Assembly: GCF_008801925.2 (NCBI RefSeq)
Contig: NZ_CP062803.1
Location: forward strand, 1,178,001-1,242,000
DNA length: 64,000 nt
Reading direction: 5' to 3'
Origin: Cupriavidus basilensis
GTDB lineage: Bacteria > Pseudomonadota > Gammaproteobacteria > Burkholderiales > Burkholderiaceae
The position numbers were made by a program, and so were the translations under genes. Below are positions 26,501 to 35,474 of this stretch, in pieces. How positions within the stretch are numbered: the first letter of the stretch is position 1; every line of letters begins with the position of its first letter. A model generated the notes under the pieces. It made no database searches and was not told the origin of the DNA. It was given only the letters and a program-made list of their open reading frames with translations.

Positions 26501-27454
26501 GTGGTTCTGTGCGGAGTAGGGATGGGTTTCGGCCCAGTGGCGCGCGATATCCACGCGCCGGCAGATCCAGACCTTGTCGTGTCCCTGCACGTAGTCGAGA
26601 AAGCGCTGCAGCCCGCGCATGCGGCCCGGGCGGCCCAGCAGGCGGCAATGCATGCCCACCGACAGCATCTTGGGGCGGTCCAGCCCCTGCGGATCGCCCT
26701 CGGCGTAGAGCACGTCGAAGGCGTCCTTGAGGTACTGGAAGAACTGCTCGCCGGTGTTGAAGCCTTGCGGCGTGGCAAAGCGCATGTCGTTGGAGTCGAG
26801 CGTATAGGGCACCACCAGGTGAGGCTTCTTCTCGCCGCCGGTGACTTCCACCTCGGTCCAGAAGGGCAGGTCGTCGCCGTAGTAGTCAGAGTCGTACAGC
26901 AGGCCGCCGTGCTCCACCACCAGGCGGCGCGTGTTGGGGCTGTCGCGGCCGGTGTACCAGCCCAGCGGCAGCGATCCGGTCAGCTCCTTGATGATCTGCA
27001 CGCCGATGCGCATGTGCTCGCGCTCGGTGGCTTCATCCACGCCCTGGTAATGGATCCAGCGCCAGCCGTGGCAGGCGATCTCATGGCCAAGCTCGACGAA
27101 CGCGCGGGTCAGCTCCGGATGGCGCTGCAATGCCATTGACACGCCAAAGATCGTCAGCGGCAGCCCGCGCTGCTCGAACTCGCGCAGGATGCGCCAGACG
27201 CCGGCGCGCGAGCCGTACTCGTACACGCCCTCCATGCTCATGTGGCGGTCGGGGTAAGCCGCCGCGCCGATGATCTCGGAGAGGAACTGCTCGGAGCCGG
27301 CATCGCCGTGCAGCACGTTGTTTTCGCCGCCCTCTTCGTAGTTGAGGACGAACTGCAGCGCAATGCGCGCGCCGCCCGGCCAGCGGGCGTGCGGCGGCTG
27401 GCTGCCGTAACCGATCAGATCGCGTGGATAGTTGTGGCTTGTCATCAGGGTCAT
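26483..27454 (-). CDS. puuE: Allantoinase, PuuE type (polysaccharide-deacetylase fold)
   Basis: A 323-residue metal-independent or weakly metal-binding allantoinase of the carbohydrate esterase-4 fold. It shows IALQFVLNYEEGGENNVLHGD, SMEGVYEYGSRAGVWRILREF, GHEIACHGWRWIHYQGVDE and the DSPNTRRLV / LLYDSDYYGDDLPFW motifs that separate PuuE from true deacetylases. It opens the hydantoin ring of allantoin to allantoate. CCTGAAGAACC precedes the ATG. It lies between the NCS2 permease gene and uraD, all on the minus strand. Confidence 0.95.
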   Translation of the reverse strand: MTLMTSHNYPRDLIGYGSQPPHARWPGGARIALQFVLNYEEGGENNVLHGDAGSEQFLSEIIGAAAYPDRHMSMEGVYEYGSRAGVWRILREFEQRGLPLTIFGVSMALQRHPELTRAFVELGHEIACHGWRWIHYQGVDEATEREHMRIGVQIIKELTGSLPLGWYTGRDSPNTRRLVVEHGGLLYDSDYYGDDLPFWTEVEVTGGEKKPHLVVPYTLDSNDMRFATPQGFNTGEQFFQYLKDAFDVLYAEGDPQGLDRPKMLSVGMHCRLLGRPGRMRGLQRFLDYVQGHDKVWICRRVDIARHWAETHPYSAQNHAQAER

Positions 27455-27493
27455 GGTTCTTCAGGAAACTGTGCCGGCCGCCGCCGGCTGGAC

Positions 27494-28900
27494 TTATTCC
27501 GTGCCGTGCGAGTTGGCCGCGGCGTTGCGCATGGCTTCTTCACGCGACTGGATGCCGTTGAAGAAGACATTGAGCACGACTGCCACGATGGTGCCCAGCA
27601 CGATGCCGCTGTGGGTGAACGGGTCGGTCCACTTGGGCAGGTACTGGAAGAAGGTCGGCGCCAGCGTCGGGATCATGCCAAAGCCGATCGAGATGGCGAC
27701 GATGAACAGGTTGAAACGGTTGCGGTTGAAATCGCACGAGCCCAGGATGCGGATGCCGGTGGCGGCCACCATGCCGAACATCACGATGCCCGCGCCGCCG
27801 AGCACGAACTGCGGCACCGAGGCCACGATGTGCGCCATCTTCGGGAACAGGCCCAGGCCGATCAGGATGATGCCGCCGGCCACCGCCACATAGCGCGAGC
27901 GCACGCCGGTCACCGTCACCAGGCCCACGTTCTGCGAGAACGAGGTGTAGGGGAAGGTATTGAACACGCCGCCGATCACGGTGCCAAGGCCGTCCGCGCG
28001 CAGGCCGCGGGTCAGGTCCTCGTTGGACAGGCGCTTGCCGGTGATGTCGGCCAGCGCGAGGAACATGCCGGTGGATTCCACCAGCGTGATCAGCATCACC
28101 ACGCACATCGACAGGATGGCCGGAAGGTCGAAGGTCGGGATGCCGAAGTGCAGCGGCGTGATCAGCGCGATCGCGCTGGCGTCGCTAAGGCCTTCGAAGG
28201 AAACCTTGCCCAGCGCCATCGCCACCAGGGTGCCGATCACGATGCCAAGCAGCACCGCGCAGTTGGAGATCAGGCCGCGGCCATACTTGCTCAGCAACAG
28301 GATCGCCACCAGCACCAGCGCCGCGATGCCCAGGTTGCCCAGGTCGCCATAGGCGAGGTTCGGCACATCCTTGACCACGCCGTCGATCACGGCACGGGTG
28401 GTGGGCTGGCCGCCGGCCGCCCAGTTGATGCCCACCCGCATCAGCGACACCCCGATCAGCGTGATCACCGTGCCGGTGACGACAGGCGGGAACAGGCCCA
28501 GCATGCGTCCCATCAGCGGCGCCACCAGGATGCCGAACACCCCGGCGGCAATCACCGCGCCGTAGATGCCCAGCAGGCCCACGTTGGGGTCGGAGCCGAT
28601 GGCGATCATCGGCGCCACCGAGGCAAAGGTCACCCCCATCATGACCGGCATGCGGATACCGAACTTCCAGAAGCCGAACGCCTGGATCAGCGTGGCCAGG
28701 CCCGCCGCGAACAGGTCGGCATTGATCAGGAAGGCGAGCTGATCCTTGGGCAGCTTGAGCGCGCCGCCGATGATCAGCGGCACCGCGACGGTACCGGCAT
28801 ACATCACCAGCACGTGCTGCAGGCCGAGCGCAAGCAGCCGGCCCGAAGGCAGCCGCTCGTTGGTTTGGTCCGTTGTGACCGTGGTGCTAGCGCTAGTCAT
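27494..28900 (-). CDS. NCS2-family xanthine/urate:H+ symporter
   Basis: A 468-residue permease with about 14 hydrophobic segments. The N-terminus LALGLQHVLVMYAGTVAVPLIIGGAL is the first helix with the conserved QH. The substrate-binding region is in ESTGMFLALADITGKRLSNEDL, and SFSQNVGLVTVTGVRSRYV is the NCS2 signature. The context with puuE, uraD and puuD makes urate or xanthine the likely substrate rather than uracil. It lies 39 bp upstream of puuE, in the same operon, and 150 bp downstream of the GntR gene. Confidence 0.92.
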   Translation of the reverse strand: MTSASTTVTTDQTNERLPSGRLLALGLQHVLVMYAGTVAVPLIIGGALKLPKDQLAFLINADLFAAGLATLIQAFGFWKFGIRMPVMMGVTFASVAPMIAIGSDPNVGLLGIYGAVIAAGVFGILVAPLMGRMLGLFPPVVTGTVITLIGVSLMRVGINWAAGGQPTTRAVIDGVVKDVPNLAYGDLGNLGIAALVLVAILLLSKYGRGLISNCAVLLGIVIGTLVAMALGKVSFEGLSDASAIALITPLHFGIPTFDLPAILSMCVVMLITLVESTGMFLALADITGKRLSNEDLTRGLRADGLGTVIGGVFNTFPYTSFSQNVGLVTVTGVRSRYVAVAGGIILIGLGLFPKMAHIVASVPQFVLGGAGIVMFGMVAATGIRILGSCDFNRNRFNLFIVAISIGFGMIPTLAPTFFQYLPKWTDPFTHSGIVLGTIVAVVLNVFFNGIQSREEAMRNAAANSHGTE

Positions 28901-29025
28901 GGATGTGTCTCCTCTCCTTTGGATTTGATGGGAACGCTGCCGGGCGGGGTGGCTCTCGGTATGTGACTCCGGCTTCGCGCATCGTCGGGGACGCGTTTCT
29001 CATGAGCAGGAATCGGGCCTTGGCC

Positions 29026-29051
29026 GCAGGTTGGCAGCGGGAACAACCTGC
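29026..29051 (-). terminator. Inverted repeat after the GntR gene
   Basis: GCAGGTTG / CAACCTGC, an 8-bp stem with a 10-nt loop overlapping the GntR stop codon. There is no T-run, so attenuation between the regulator and the permease is possible but not certain. Confidence 0.35.
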
Positions 29052-29794
29052 TAGGTGGAGTGACCCAGCACGCTGCGAAGATCGAAATTGCCCGGTTCAT
29101 CGGGCTGCACACGGTCGGCGCAAGCGCCGAGATGGTGCGCCATGCGGCTCTGGGCCAGGGCGGCATCGCCCTGTTCCAGTGCGTCGAGGATCTCTTCGTG
29201 TTCGTCGAAGGAGCAGGCGTTATTGCCCGGCGCCTCGACGCTGGCGATCATCAGCGTGGTGCGCGACACCAGCCGGCGCATCATGGTGACCAGCAGCGCG
29301 TTGCCCGAAAGCTCGGCCAGCGCGGTATGGAACTCGGCCGACAGGCGGATCCACTTGGGCCGCTCATTGGTGAGAAAGGCCTGGCGCTCGGCCTGCACCA
29401 TCTTGCGCAGCGGCGCGATCACGCGCTTGACGTCGCGCATGCCGGCGAGCTTCTCCAGTACCGCACGCTCCAGCATCTGGCGCAGCTCGAACATGTCGTG
29501 CGCCTCGTCGGTGGAGGGGCTGGCGATGAAGGCGCCGCGGTTAGGCTCCAGGTCCACCATGCCGTCGGCGGCCAGGTGCGCCAGCACCTTGCGCACCGTG
29601 TGGCGCGCGGTGGCATAGATTTCGCACAGCGAGTGCTCGGTCAGCTTGGTGCGCGGGGGCAGACGGTGCTCCATGATCGCGTCATAGATCTCGTGATACA
29701 TGCGCTCCTCGACGGAACCCTTGCGGGCGGGCTTGATTTCGGTCGGGGCGGCGGTGTCATCGGCACCGGCGATCAGCTTGAGACTCTTGGACAT
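29051..29794 (-). CDS. GntR-family regulator (FCD) of the urate locus
   Basis: A 247-residue FCD-type GntR regulator. The winged HTH is VEERMYHEIYDAIMEHRLPP plus TEHSLCEIYATARHTVRKVLAHLA. The FCD domain has the conserved polar/metal site with histidines in LSAEFHTAL, FDEHEEIL and RMAHHLG. The start at 29794 (MSKSLKLIAG) is preferred; an open frame extends to 29989 but runs through the operator region and lacks a ribosome site. It heads the operon with the permease, puuE and uraD, and is divergent from uraH-puuD. The TTGT-N2-ACAA sites at 29871-29936 are its probable operators; a purine catabolite would be the inducer. Confidence 0.9.
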   Translation of the reverse strand: MSKSLKLIAGADDTAAPTEIKPARKGSVEERMYHEIYDAIMEHRLPPRTKLTEHSLCEIYATARHTVRKVLAHLAADGMVDLEPNRGAFIASPSTDEAHDMFELRQMLERAVLEKLAGMRDVKRVIAPLRKMVQAERQAFLTNERPKWIRLSAEFHTALAELSGNALLVTMMRRLVSRTTLMIASVEAPGNNACSFDEHEEILDALEQGDAALAQSRMAHHLGACADRVQPDEPGNFDLRSVLGHST

Positions 29795-29870
29795 CTTGGC
29801 ACCAGCGTATCGGTGAGGAGGGGAGCAGCGCGCCGTGTCAGCGGGGTGAAGCAGGGTGGCGCGCCCCAAA

Positions 29871-29936
29871 AATTGTTGACAATTATTTGGTTGGCACGGC
29901 AATATTGTCAACAAAACCGAGCTAGGTTTTCGACAA
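29871..29936. promoter_or_regulatory. Cluster of TTGT-N2-ACAA operators in the urate divergent promoter
   Basis: AATTGT-TG-ACAATT at 29871-29884 and TTGT-CA-ACAA at 29905-29914 are hyphenated palindromes with centres 32 bp apart (about three helical turns). A degenerate TTTT-CG-ACAA lies at 29927-29936, 22 bp further on (about two turns). Same-face spacing suggests cooperative binding of the adjacent GntR regulator between the two divergent operons. Confidence 0.65.
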
Positions 29937-30107
29937 GTCAGGGTAATTCCTGAGTTGCCATCCGGAGTGGTGCGAAGCATTGTCGCCATGCACCAGTCCA
30001 GCGCCGGGATGCGTTAGAAATACGTACCGAGCGGGCACCATTCCCACAAATGGTGCTAGTGAAGGCAGCGGCGCCTCTCACAACCCAAAGCCCTAAGGAA
30101 TAACAGG

Positions 30108-30461
30108 ATGGGACGCTTGACCACACATGTACTCGACACCGCAGCCGGCACGCCCGGCGCCGGTATGTCGATTACCCTGCATAAAATTGTCGACAATCGT
30201 AAGGAGACGCTGAAGACAGTCGTCACCAACCACGATGGCCGTTGCGACCAGCCCCTGCTGGATGGCGACACCATGGCGGTCGGGGTGTACGAGCTCGAAT
30301 TCGGCGCCGGCGATTATTTCCGCACCCAGGGCACCAAGGTGCCCGAGCCGGCTTTCCTCGACGTGGTGACGCTGCGTTTCGGCATTGCCGACACCAGCGC
30401 GCATTACCACGTGCCGCTGCTGGTCTCCCCCTGGTCGTACTCGACCTACCGTGGCAGCTAA
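30108..30461 (+). CDS. uraH: 5-hydroxyisourate hydrolase (transthyretin-like)
   Basis: A 117-residue protein with both family end motifs: the N-terminal [14 protein letters not shown] (catalytic His) and the C-terminal [18 protein letters not shown] (catalytic Tyr-Arg-Gly-Ser tetrapeptide). It hydrolyses 5-hydroxyisourate to OHCU, upstream of UraD. No signal peptide. AAGGAATAACAGG precedes the ATG. It is 31 bp before puuD, in the same operon. A perfect GntR-type palindrome lies inside its coding sequence at 30186-30197. Confidence 0.97.
   Translation: MGRLTTHVLDTAAGTPGAGMSITLHKIVDNRKETLKTVVTNHDGRCDQPLLDGDTMAVGVYELEFGAGDYFRTQGTKVPEPAFLDVVTLRFGIADTSAHYHVPLLVSPWSYSTYRGS
30186..30197. promoter_or_regulatory. 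Intragenic operator-like palindrome in uraH
   Basis: ATTGTCGACAAT is a perfect 12-bp palindrome with the same TTGT-N2-ACAA pattern as the sites at 29871-29936. It encodes residues about 27-30 of UraH (KIVDN). It could be an auxiliary roadblock or looping site; coding constraint alone is the alternative. Confidence 0.4.
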
Positions 30462-30492
30462 GCACGGCAACGGGCAATAAAGGAGACAAGAC

Positions 30493-31698
30493 ATGGAAGG
30501 CTATATCCTCGACTGGGCCAATCTGCTGCTGCGCTGGGTGCACGTCATCACGGCGATCGCGTGGATCGGTTCCTCGTTCTATTTCGTCTGGCTGGACAAC
30601 AGCCTGACCCGTCCCGACGACCCCGACCTGCAGGAGAAGGGCGTGGGCGGCGAACTGTGGGCGGTGCACGGCGGCGGGTTCTACAACCCGCAGAAATACC
30701 TGAGCGCGCCCAAGACGCTGCCGGAGAACCTGCACTGGTTCTACTGGGAGTCCTATTCCACCTGGATGACCGGCTTCGGCCTGCTGGTGGTGCTGTACCT
30801 GTTCAACGCCAGCACGTTCCTGATCGACAAGAACGTGATGGACATGTCGCCGGGCGCAGCGATCGGGTTTGCGCTGTCGTATCTTGGCGTGGGCTGGGTG
30901 GTGTACGACTGCATCTGCCGCTTGTTCGGCAAGAGCGACCGCACCGTCGGCATCCTGGTGGCGATCTACGTGGCGGCGGCCGCGTTCGTGGCCTGCCACG
31001 TGTTCTCGGGCCGCGCGGCATTCCTGCTGACCGGCGCGATGATCGCGACCATCATGAGCGCCAACGTGCTGGTGTGGATCATCCCGGGGCAGCGCAAGGT
31101 GGTTGCCGCGCTGCGCGCGGGCGACCCGGTGGATCCGGTGCATGGCAAGAACGCCAAGCAGCGCAGCGTGCACAACACGTACTTCACGCTGCCGGTGCTG
31201 TTCGCCATGCTGTCGAACCACTACAGCATGACCTACAGCTACAAGTACAACTGGGCCGTGCTGGTGCTGATCATGCTGGCCGGCGTGCTGATTCGCCAGT
31301 TCTTCATCCTCAAGCACAAGGGCAAGATCAACGTCGCATGGCCGGCTGCCGGCGTGGCCGTGCTGGCGGTGGTCGCGGTGATGATCGCGCCGGTGCCGCG
31401 CGAGGTGGTCGCCAGCAAGGACGGTGCGGCGCCCGCGCAGGTGAGCTTCACCCAGGTGCAGGAAGTCATCAATTCGCGCTGCATCCAGTGCCATGCCGCG
31501 GCGCCAAAGATGATGCCGAGCGCCGCCAAGGGCATCAAGCTCGATACCGCCGACGAGATCAAGGCGCATGCGCAGATGATCTACCAGCAGGCGGTGCAGC
31601 AAAAGGCCATGCCGCTTGGCAATGTCACGCAGATCACGGATGACGAGCGCGCGCTGCTGGGCCAGTGGTTCGAGGCAGGCGCCAAGACGACCAACTGA
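30493..31698 (+). CDS. puuD: Membrane urate oxidase/dehydrogenase PuuD with C-terminal cytochrome c domain
   Basis: A 401-residue inner-membrane protein. The N-terminal about 300 residues carry roughly eight transmembrane helices, starting DWANLLLRWVHVITAIAWIG and including conserved residues in YFVWLDNSL and EGYSTWMTGFGLLVVLYLF-like helices. The C-terminal about 90 residues are periplasmic and contain one heme c site CIQCH (near residue 330) with a distal Met candidate in KAMPLGNVTQ. The protein oxidises urate to 5-hydroxyisourate and passes electrons to cytochrome c rather than to O2. It substitutes for a soluble uricase, which is not seen in the window. It is the second gene of the rightward urate operon. 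Confidence 0.95.
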   Translation: MEGYILDWANLLLRWVHVITAIAWIGSSFYFVWLDNSLTRPDDPDLQEKGVGGELWAVHGGGFYNPQKYLSAPKTLPENLHWFYWESYSTWMTGFGLLVVLYLFNASTFLIDKNVMDMSPGAAIGFALSYLGVGWVVYDCICRLFGKSDRTVGILVAIYVAAAAFVACHVFSGRAAFLLTGAMIATIMSANVLVWIIPGQRKVVAALRAGDPVDPVHGKNAKQRSVHNTYFTLPVLFAMLSNHYSMTYSYKYNWAVLVLIMLAGVLIRQFFILKHKGKINVAWPAAGVAVLAVVAVMIAPVPREVVASKDGAAPAQVSFTQVQEVINSRCIQCHAAAPKMMPSAAKGIKLDTADEIKAHAQMIYQQAVQQKAMPLGNVTQITDDERALLGQWFEAGAKTTN

Positions 31699-31942
31699 GT
31701 TGATAGAGATCAATCGGGCCCGGCCGGGAGGCCGGCCTGTTACCGAGCATCGGTGATCGGCGGTCCGGTGGCTATGTTGTTGATGGCCGGAGGTCCGGAC
31801 CGACGAGGGTTTGAACGGGGCGCAAGTCCCGTTTTTTTATTTGAGAATTGGTAATTTTTGGGGGGCGCTGTTTATTTCATCGGCGTTGGTTATTGCACCC
31901 AAAGGCCATACGACATTGCCCTTTTGGGTTGGTCGCTATTTT

Positions 31943-32757
31943 TTTGAGCGGCGTTGGTTTTTGGACCCAAGGGCCATACGACATCCCCCTGCGGGGGCTG
32001 CCGGTCACTTTTCTTTGACCGGCAAAGAAAACTAACGAAAAGAAAGCCGCCCTGCCGGGGGCAGAGCAATCAGGCTGTTTTTGCCTCTGTGGTTGCGTCG
32101 TACGGCCCGGAGTGTTGGCTGGCGGATCCTACCGGTCCAAAGGACATCGTACTTGCATGACCTACGGGTTACGTGGTGCGGCCCCTGACCTCGTGTGCGG
32201 TGACCATTCCCACATCTGCCGTTCGCGGGGCGAAGTGCTGCGCCGTTTCGGGCGTTACTGGTTTCGTGGTTTTGTCTCAGAGGACGAGCGCGGTGAGAGG
32301 GTGCAAGCGCGGACCTTGCGGACGGGCCACGGTGCCCACCGCGAAACCAGAGGGGGGTGAAGCAAGGTGCCGCTCGCGCCGGTACGGCAGGGCATCAAAT
32401 ACCCGAGCGCCCGCCGCCAGAGACAAAACCACGAAACCACCGAGGCAGGCAGGATCGTGGCGCTAAGCACCGCGAACGGCAGATGCCCGAACGCGCACCG
32501 AGCAAAGCGATCAGGGGCTGCACGACGTAACCCACGGGTCATGCAAAAATGATGCCCTTTGGGCCGGTAGGATCGGCTAGCCAACACTCCGGGCCGCACG
32601 ACGCAACCACCGCCCCACATAAGCCTTATTGCTCTGCCCCCGGCAGGGTCGGCTTTCTTCTCGTTAGTCTTCTTTGCCGACGCAAAGAAGAGTGACCGGC
32701 AGCCCCCGCAGGGGGATGTCGTACGGCTGTTGGGTGCAAGAGCCAACAGCGCTCAAA
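31943..32757. repeat. Large imperfect inverted repeat (mirror element) in a 1.1-kb non-coding gap
   Basis: The left arm is 31943-32278 and the right arm 32420-32757 (about 336 bp each), inverted, around a 141-bp centre. They match almost end to end; for example TTTCGTGGTTTTGTCTC at 32262-32278 is the exact inverse of 32420-32436. CCCGGAGTGTTGGCT, GCCCCTGA and CATCTGCCGTTCGCGG also occur in both arms. Each arm tip holds nested hairpins (CCCCCTGCGGGGG, and GCCGGTCA / TGACCGGC at 32000-32023). A partial direct copy of the tip lies at 31882-31916. Short open frames in both arms would start with the same GHTTSPCGGCRSLFF-like peptide but are probably not genes. The gap lies between convergent puuD and the cytochrome c gene. 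Confidence 0.85.
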
Positions 32758-32810
32758 CAAACACCGACCACCCCCGCATAGCAATGCCCCCCCAGCCCCC
32801 CAAAAAAAAC

Positions 32811-33428
32811 CTACTGCAAATTAGCAATATAACTAGCAAGATTCTGAATATCCGCATCCGACAGCCCGCGCGCCACGCTAGTCATGCTCCCCGCATCATT
32901 CGTCCGCTTGCGCGAGCGAAAGTCTTCAAGCTGCTTGACGATATACGCATACTGCTGCCCCGCCACGCGGGGAATTTCATTCTGCCCGGTAAAGCCGCCG
33001 AGATGGCACATGGTGCATAGCACTTCCTCTGCCTTCTTCCTGCCGGCTTCCACTTTTTGCCCGTCGGCCTTGAACTGCGAGGCGATGGGTTTTTGCGCGG
33101 CAAAGTACTCGCCCAGGTCGAGCATGTCCTCGCGCGACAGCGGCGCCGCCATCGGCGTCATCATCGGGTCGCTGCGCCGGCCTTCCTTGAAATCCTTCAG
33201 TTCCAGGTAGATGTAGCGCGCGGTCTGGCCGGCCAGCACCGGATAGAGTGGATTGCTGGCGTTGCCCATCGGGCCATGGCAGGCGACGCACGATTCGGCC
33301 TTGCGCTTGCCGGCGTCGGGATCGGCGTGCACGCTGCTGGCGACGGCTGCCAGCAGTAGGCCCGCCAGAAGCGCCGGCCCCGGCAGCGCTTGCCGCCGGG
33401 GCCGGGCCAGATAGGACGGAATACGCAT
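32811..33428 (-). CDS. Di-heme c-type cytochrome (c4 type)
   Basis: A 205-residue periplasmic cytochrome. The signal peptide (LARPRRQALPGPALLAGLLLAAVASSVHA) is cleaved before DPDAG. Two heme sites, CVACH (C47, C50, H51) and CTMCH in the second half, mark a c4/c553-like duplication. The start at 33428 is chosen because it gives a proper signal peptide; the longer frame to 33557 overlaps the dehydrogenase gene. It is 10 bp downstream of the PQQ dehydrogenase stop and should be its electron acceptor. Confidence 0.9.
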   Translation of the reverse strand: MRIPSYLARPRRQALPGPALLAGLLLAAVASSVHADPDAGKRKAESCVACHGPMGNASNPLYPVLAGQTARYIYLELKDFKEGRRSDPMMTPMAAPLSREDMLDLGEYFAAQKPIASQFKADGQKVEAGRKKAEEVLCTMCHLGGFTGQNEIPRVAGQQYAYIVKQLEDFRSRKRTNDAGSMTSVARGLSDADIQNLASYIANLQ

Positions 33429-33438
33429 CCCTATTGCC

Positions 33439-35187
33439 CTATTGCACCGCGAACACCAGCACGCTGTTGCCGCGCTTGAAGTCCAGTTGCGTGTTGCCGC
33501 CGGCTGCCACCGCGATGTACTGCTTGCCGCCGACCATGTAGGACACCGCCGGCGCATTCACGCCCGCGCCGCACTGGTACTCCCACAGCTTCTTGCCGGT
33601 GGCGGCGTCGAAGGCGCGGAACAGGCCGTTGCCTTCACCATTGAAGACCAGCCCGCCGGCTGTCGCGAGCACGCCGCCGATCAGCGGCTGGTCGGTCTTG
33701 TAGTCCCACACCACCTTGCCGGTGTCGATGTTCACCGCGGAGAGCTTGCCCCACTGCGCCTCCGCCGGGATGGTCTTGAAGGCGCCGCCTAGCCAGAGCT
33801 TGCCGCCCGGGTAGGGGGAGGCTTCCACCTGGTACGTCATGGGCTGGTGCAGGTTGGCGGCATAGGCCATCCGCGTCTTCGGGTTGAAGGCCATCGGTGA
33901 CCATTCCACGCCGCCGTTGGCGCCTGGCAGCATGCGCGCGCCATTGGCCGTGGGCAGGGTCCACATGTCTTCCTGCGGGATCATGGCTTGCGAGAAGCGG
34001 ATAAGCCGGCCGTCGCGGCGGTCATGCACATAGACGTGGCCGGTCTTGCCGCCGTGGATCACGCCGGGGATCATCTGGCCGTTCTTGTCGCGCACGTCGA
34101 CCAGGATCGGCGGGCTCACGGCGTCCAGGTCCCAGACGTCATGGGCGATGTACTGCGAGTGCCATTTGTAGGCGCCGGTATCCAGGTCCACCGCGACCAT
34201 CGAGTCCGTATAGAGGTTGTCTCCTGGGCGGATGGCGCCATACAAGTCGGGCGAGGGATTGCCCACCACGAAGATCGCCATCTTGTTCTTGCGGTCGATT
34301 GCCGGTGGCATCCACACGCCGCCGCCGAGCGCCTTATAGAAATCGCCGCCCTTGTCCGCAAGCTGCTTTTTCTCCGCCGCGATATCGCGCTTCATGTCGC
34401 GCCCGGTGGCGTCCTTGGTGGCCCACACGCCTTCATGGCCCTTTTCGGGGATGGTGTAGAAGGTCCACAGCAGCTTGCCGTCGGTGGCGCTATACGCCTT
34501 GAGAAAGCCTCGGATGCCGTATTCGCCGCCATTGGTGCCGATCAGGATCTTGTCGTCGACCACCACCGGCGCCATGGTTTCCGAGTAGCCCAGCTCGGGA
34601 TCGGCGATCTGCGTTTCCCATAGCAGCTTGCCGGTCCTGGCGTCCAGCGCGACCAGCTTGGCGTCGAGCGTGCCCATGAAGAGGCGGTCGCCGGAGACGG
34701 CCACGCCACGGTTGTTCGGGCCGCAGCAGAAGGTCGTGATCGGCCCCATCTTGTGCTTGTAGTGCCAGAACTCCTTGCCGGTCACCGCATCGATGGCATA
34801 GACGTGGTTATAGGACGTGGTCAGGAACATCACGCCGTTGACCACGATCGGCGCGGTCTCCATGGACTCGAGCACGGCGGTCTGGAACAGGAACGCGGGT
34901 TTGAGCTTTGCCACATTCTTGGTGTTGATCTGGCTGCCCGGGTAGTAGCGCGTCTGCAAGTAGGAGCCATTCGAATGCACCCAGTCGTTCGCGTTGTTGC
35001 CGGCCGCGTCGAGCTGTGCCTGCGTCACCGGCGGGAGGGGCCGCGTCATGGCCGCGCCCGGGGTGGTGGCGCCGCCCTGGATTTCGTCCGCGCCGAAGGC
35101 TGCGGGAATCAGCGCGGCTGCCGCGGCGGCCAGTGCAAGCAACAGCAAGGGGAGGGTAGCCCGGACATGGCTGCGGGATGAGAGCAT
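33439..35187 (-). CDS. PQQ-dependent alcohol dehydrogenase (methanol/ethanol family)
   Basis: A 582-residue periplasmic quinoprotein. The signal peptide ([21 protein letters not shown]) ends before ADEIQ. The eight-bladed propeller shows W-motif repeats such as [32 protein letters not shown] and [14 protein letters not shown]. The vicinal disulfide cysteines that cap PQQ are C154-C155 in [11 protein letters not shown]. The protein lacks a C-terminal cytochrome c domain, so it is a type I-like enzyme that needs the separate cytochrome encoded 10 bp downstream. The ATG has AGGAG upstream. Substrate unknown. Confidence 0.93.
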   Translation of the reverse strand: MLSSRSHVRATLPLLLLALAAAAAALIPAAFGADEIQGGATTPGAAMTRPLPPVTQAQLDAAGNNANDWVHSNGSYLQTRYYPGSQINTKNVAKLKPAFLFQTAVLESMETAPIVVNGVMFLTTSYNHVYAIDAVTGKEFWHYKHKMGPITTFCCGPNNRGVAVSGDRLFMGTLDAKLVALDARTGKLLWETQIADPELGYSETMAPVVVDDKILIGTNGGEYGIRGFLKAYSATDGKLLWTFYTIPEKGHEGVWATKDATGRDMKRDIAAEKKQLADKGGDFYKALGGGVWMPPAIDRKNKMAIFVVGNPSPDLYGAIRPGDNLYTDSMVAVDLDTGAYKWHSQYIAHDVWDLDAVSPPILVDVRDKNGQMIPGVIHGGKTGHVYVHDRRDGRLIRFSQAMIPQEDMWTLPTANGARMLPGANGGVEWSPMAFNPKTRMAYAANLHQPMTYQVEASPYPGGKLWLGGAFKTIPAEAQWGKLSAVNIDTGKVVWDYKTDQPLIGGVLATAGGLVFNGEGNGLFRAFDAATGKKLWEYQCGAGVNAPAVSYMVGGKQYIAVAAGGNTQLDFKRGNSVLVFAVQ

Positions 35188-35474
35188 GGGAAGCTCCTTT
35201 CTTGAATTTTTTCGTGCCCCGGCTTTCCCAGGGCGAAAGGGTGAGCTTGTCGCACACTGTGGCGGCCCGGGTCACAAGCAGTATAGGCAAGAGTGCCGGC
35301 AAAACAACCCGCATCGCGGCGCGTGTCAGATCGGTGTTCGCCGCGCCGCAGCATGCCCGCCGACGCGCCTTGAAATTGCGCGTCTTACCCTCCACACTTA
35401 GCTCCAGATTTAGCCAGCGAAGTGGTCGCGGCGAGACTGGCAACGTAGTCAACGGCAGCGGGTGGGGGACGGAC
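35188..35474. other. Divergent regulatory region
   Basis: A 287-bp region between the PQQ dehydrogenase and the ankyrin gene. No palindrome or terminator was recognised here. Both promoters must lie in it. Confidence 0.4.

Noticed and set aside
29894..29914. A sigma-54-like TGGCACG sequence upstream of the urate genes.
   Set aside because: The partner element at -12 (TTGC-like at the right distance) is absent; the site coincides with the TTGT-N2-ACAA operator region, which explains the bases better.
32255..32746. A 163-codon frame and shorter partners inside the mirror repeat.
   Set aside because: The frames translate repeat arms on both strands into similar low-quality peptides; they overlap nested hairpins and lack ribosome sites. 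More likely spurious frames in a dispersed repeat.
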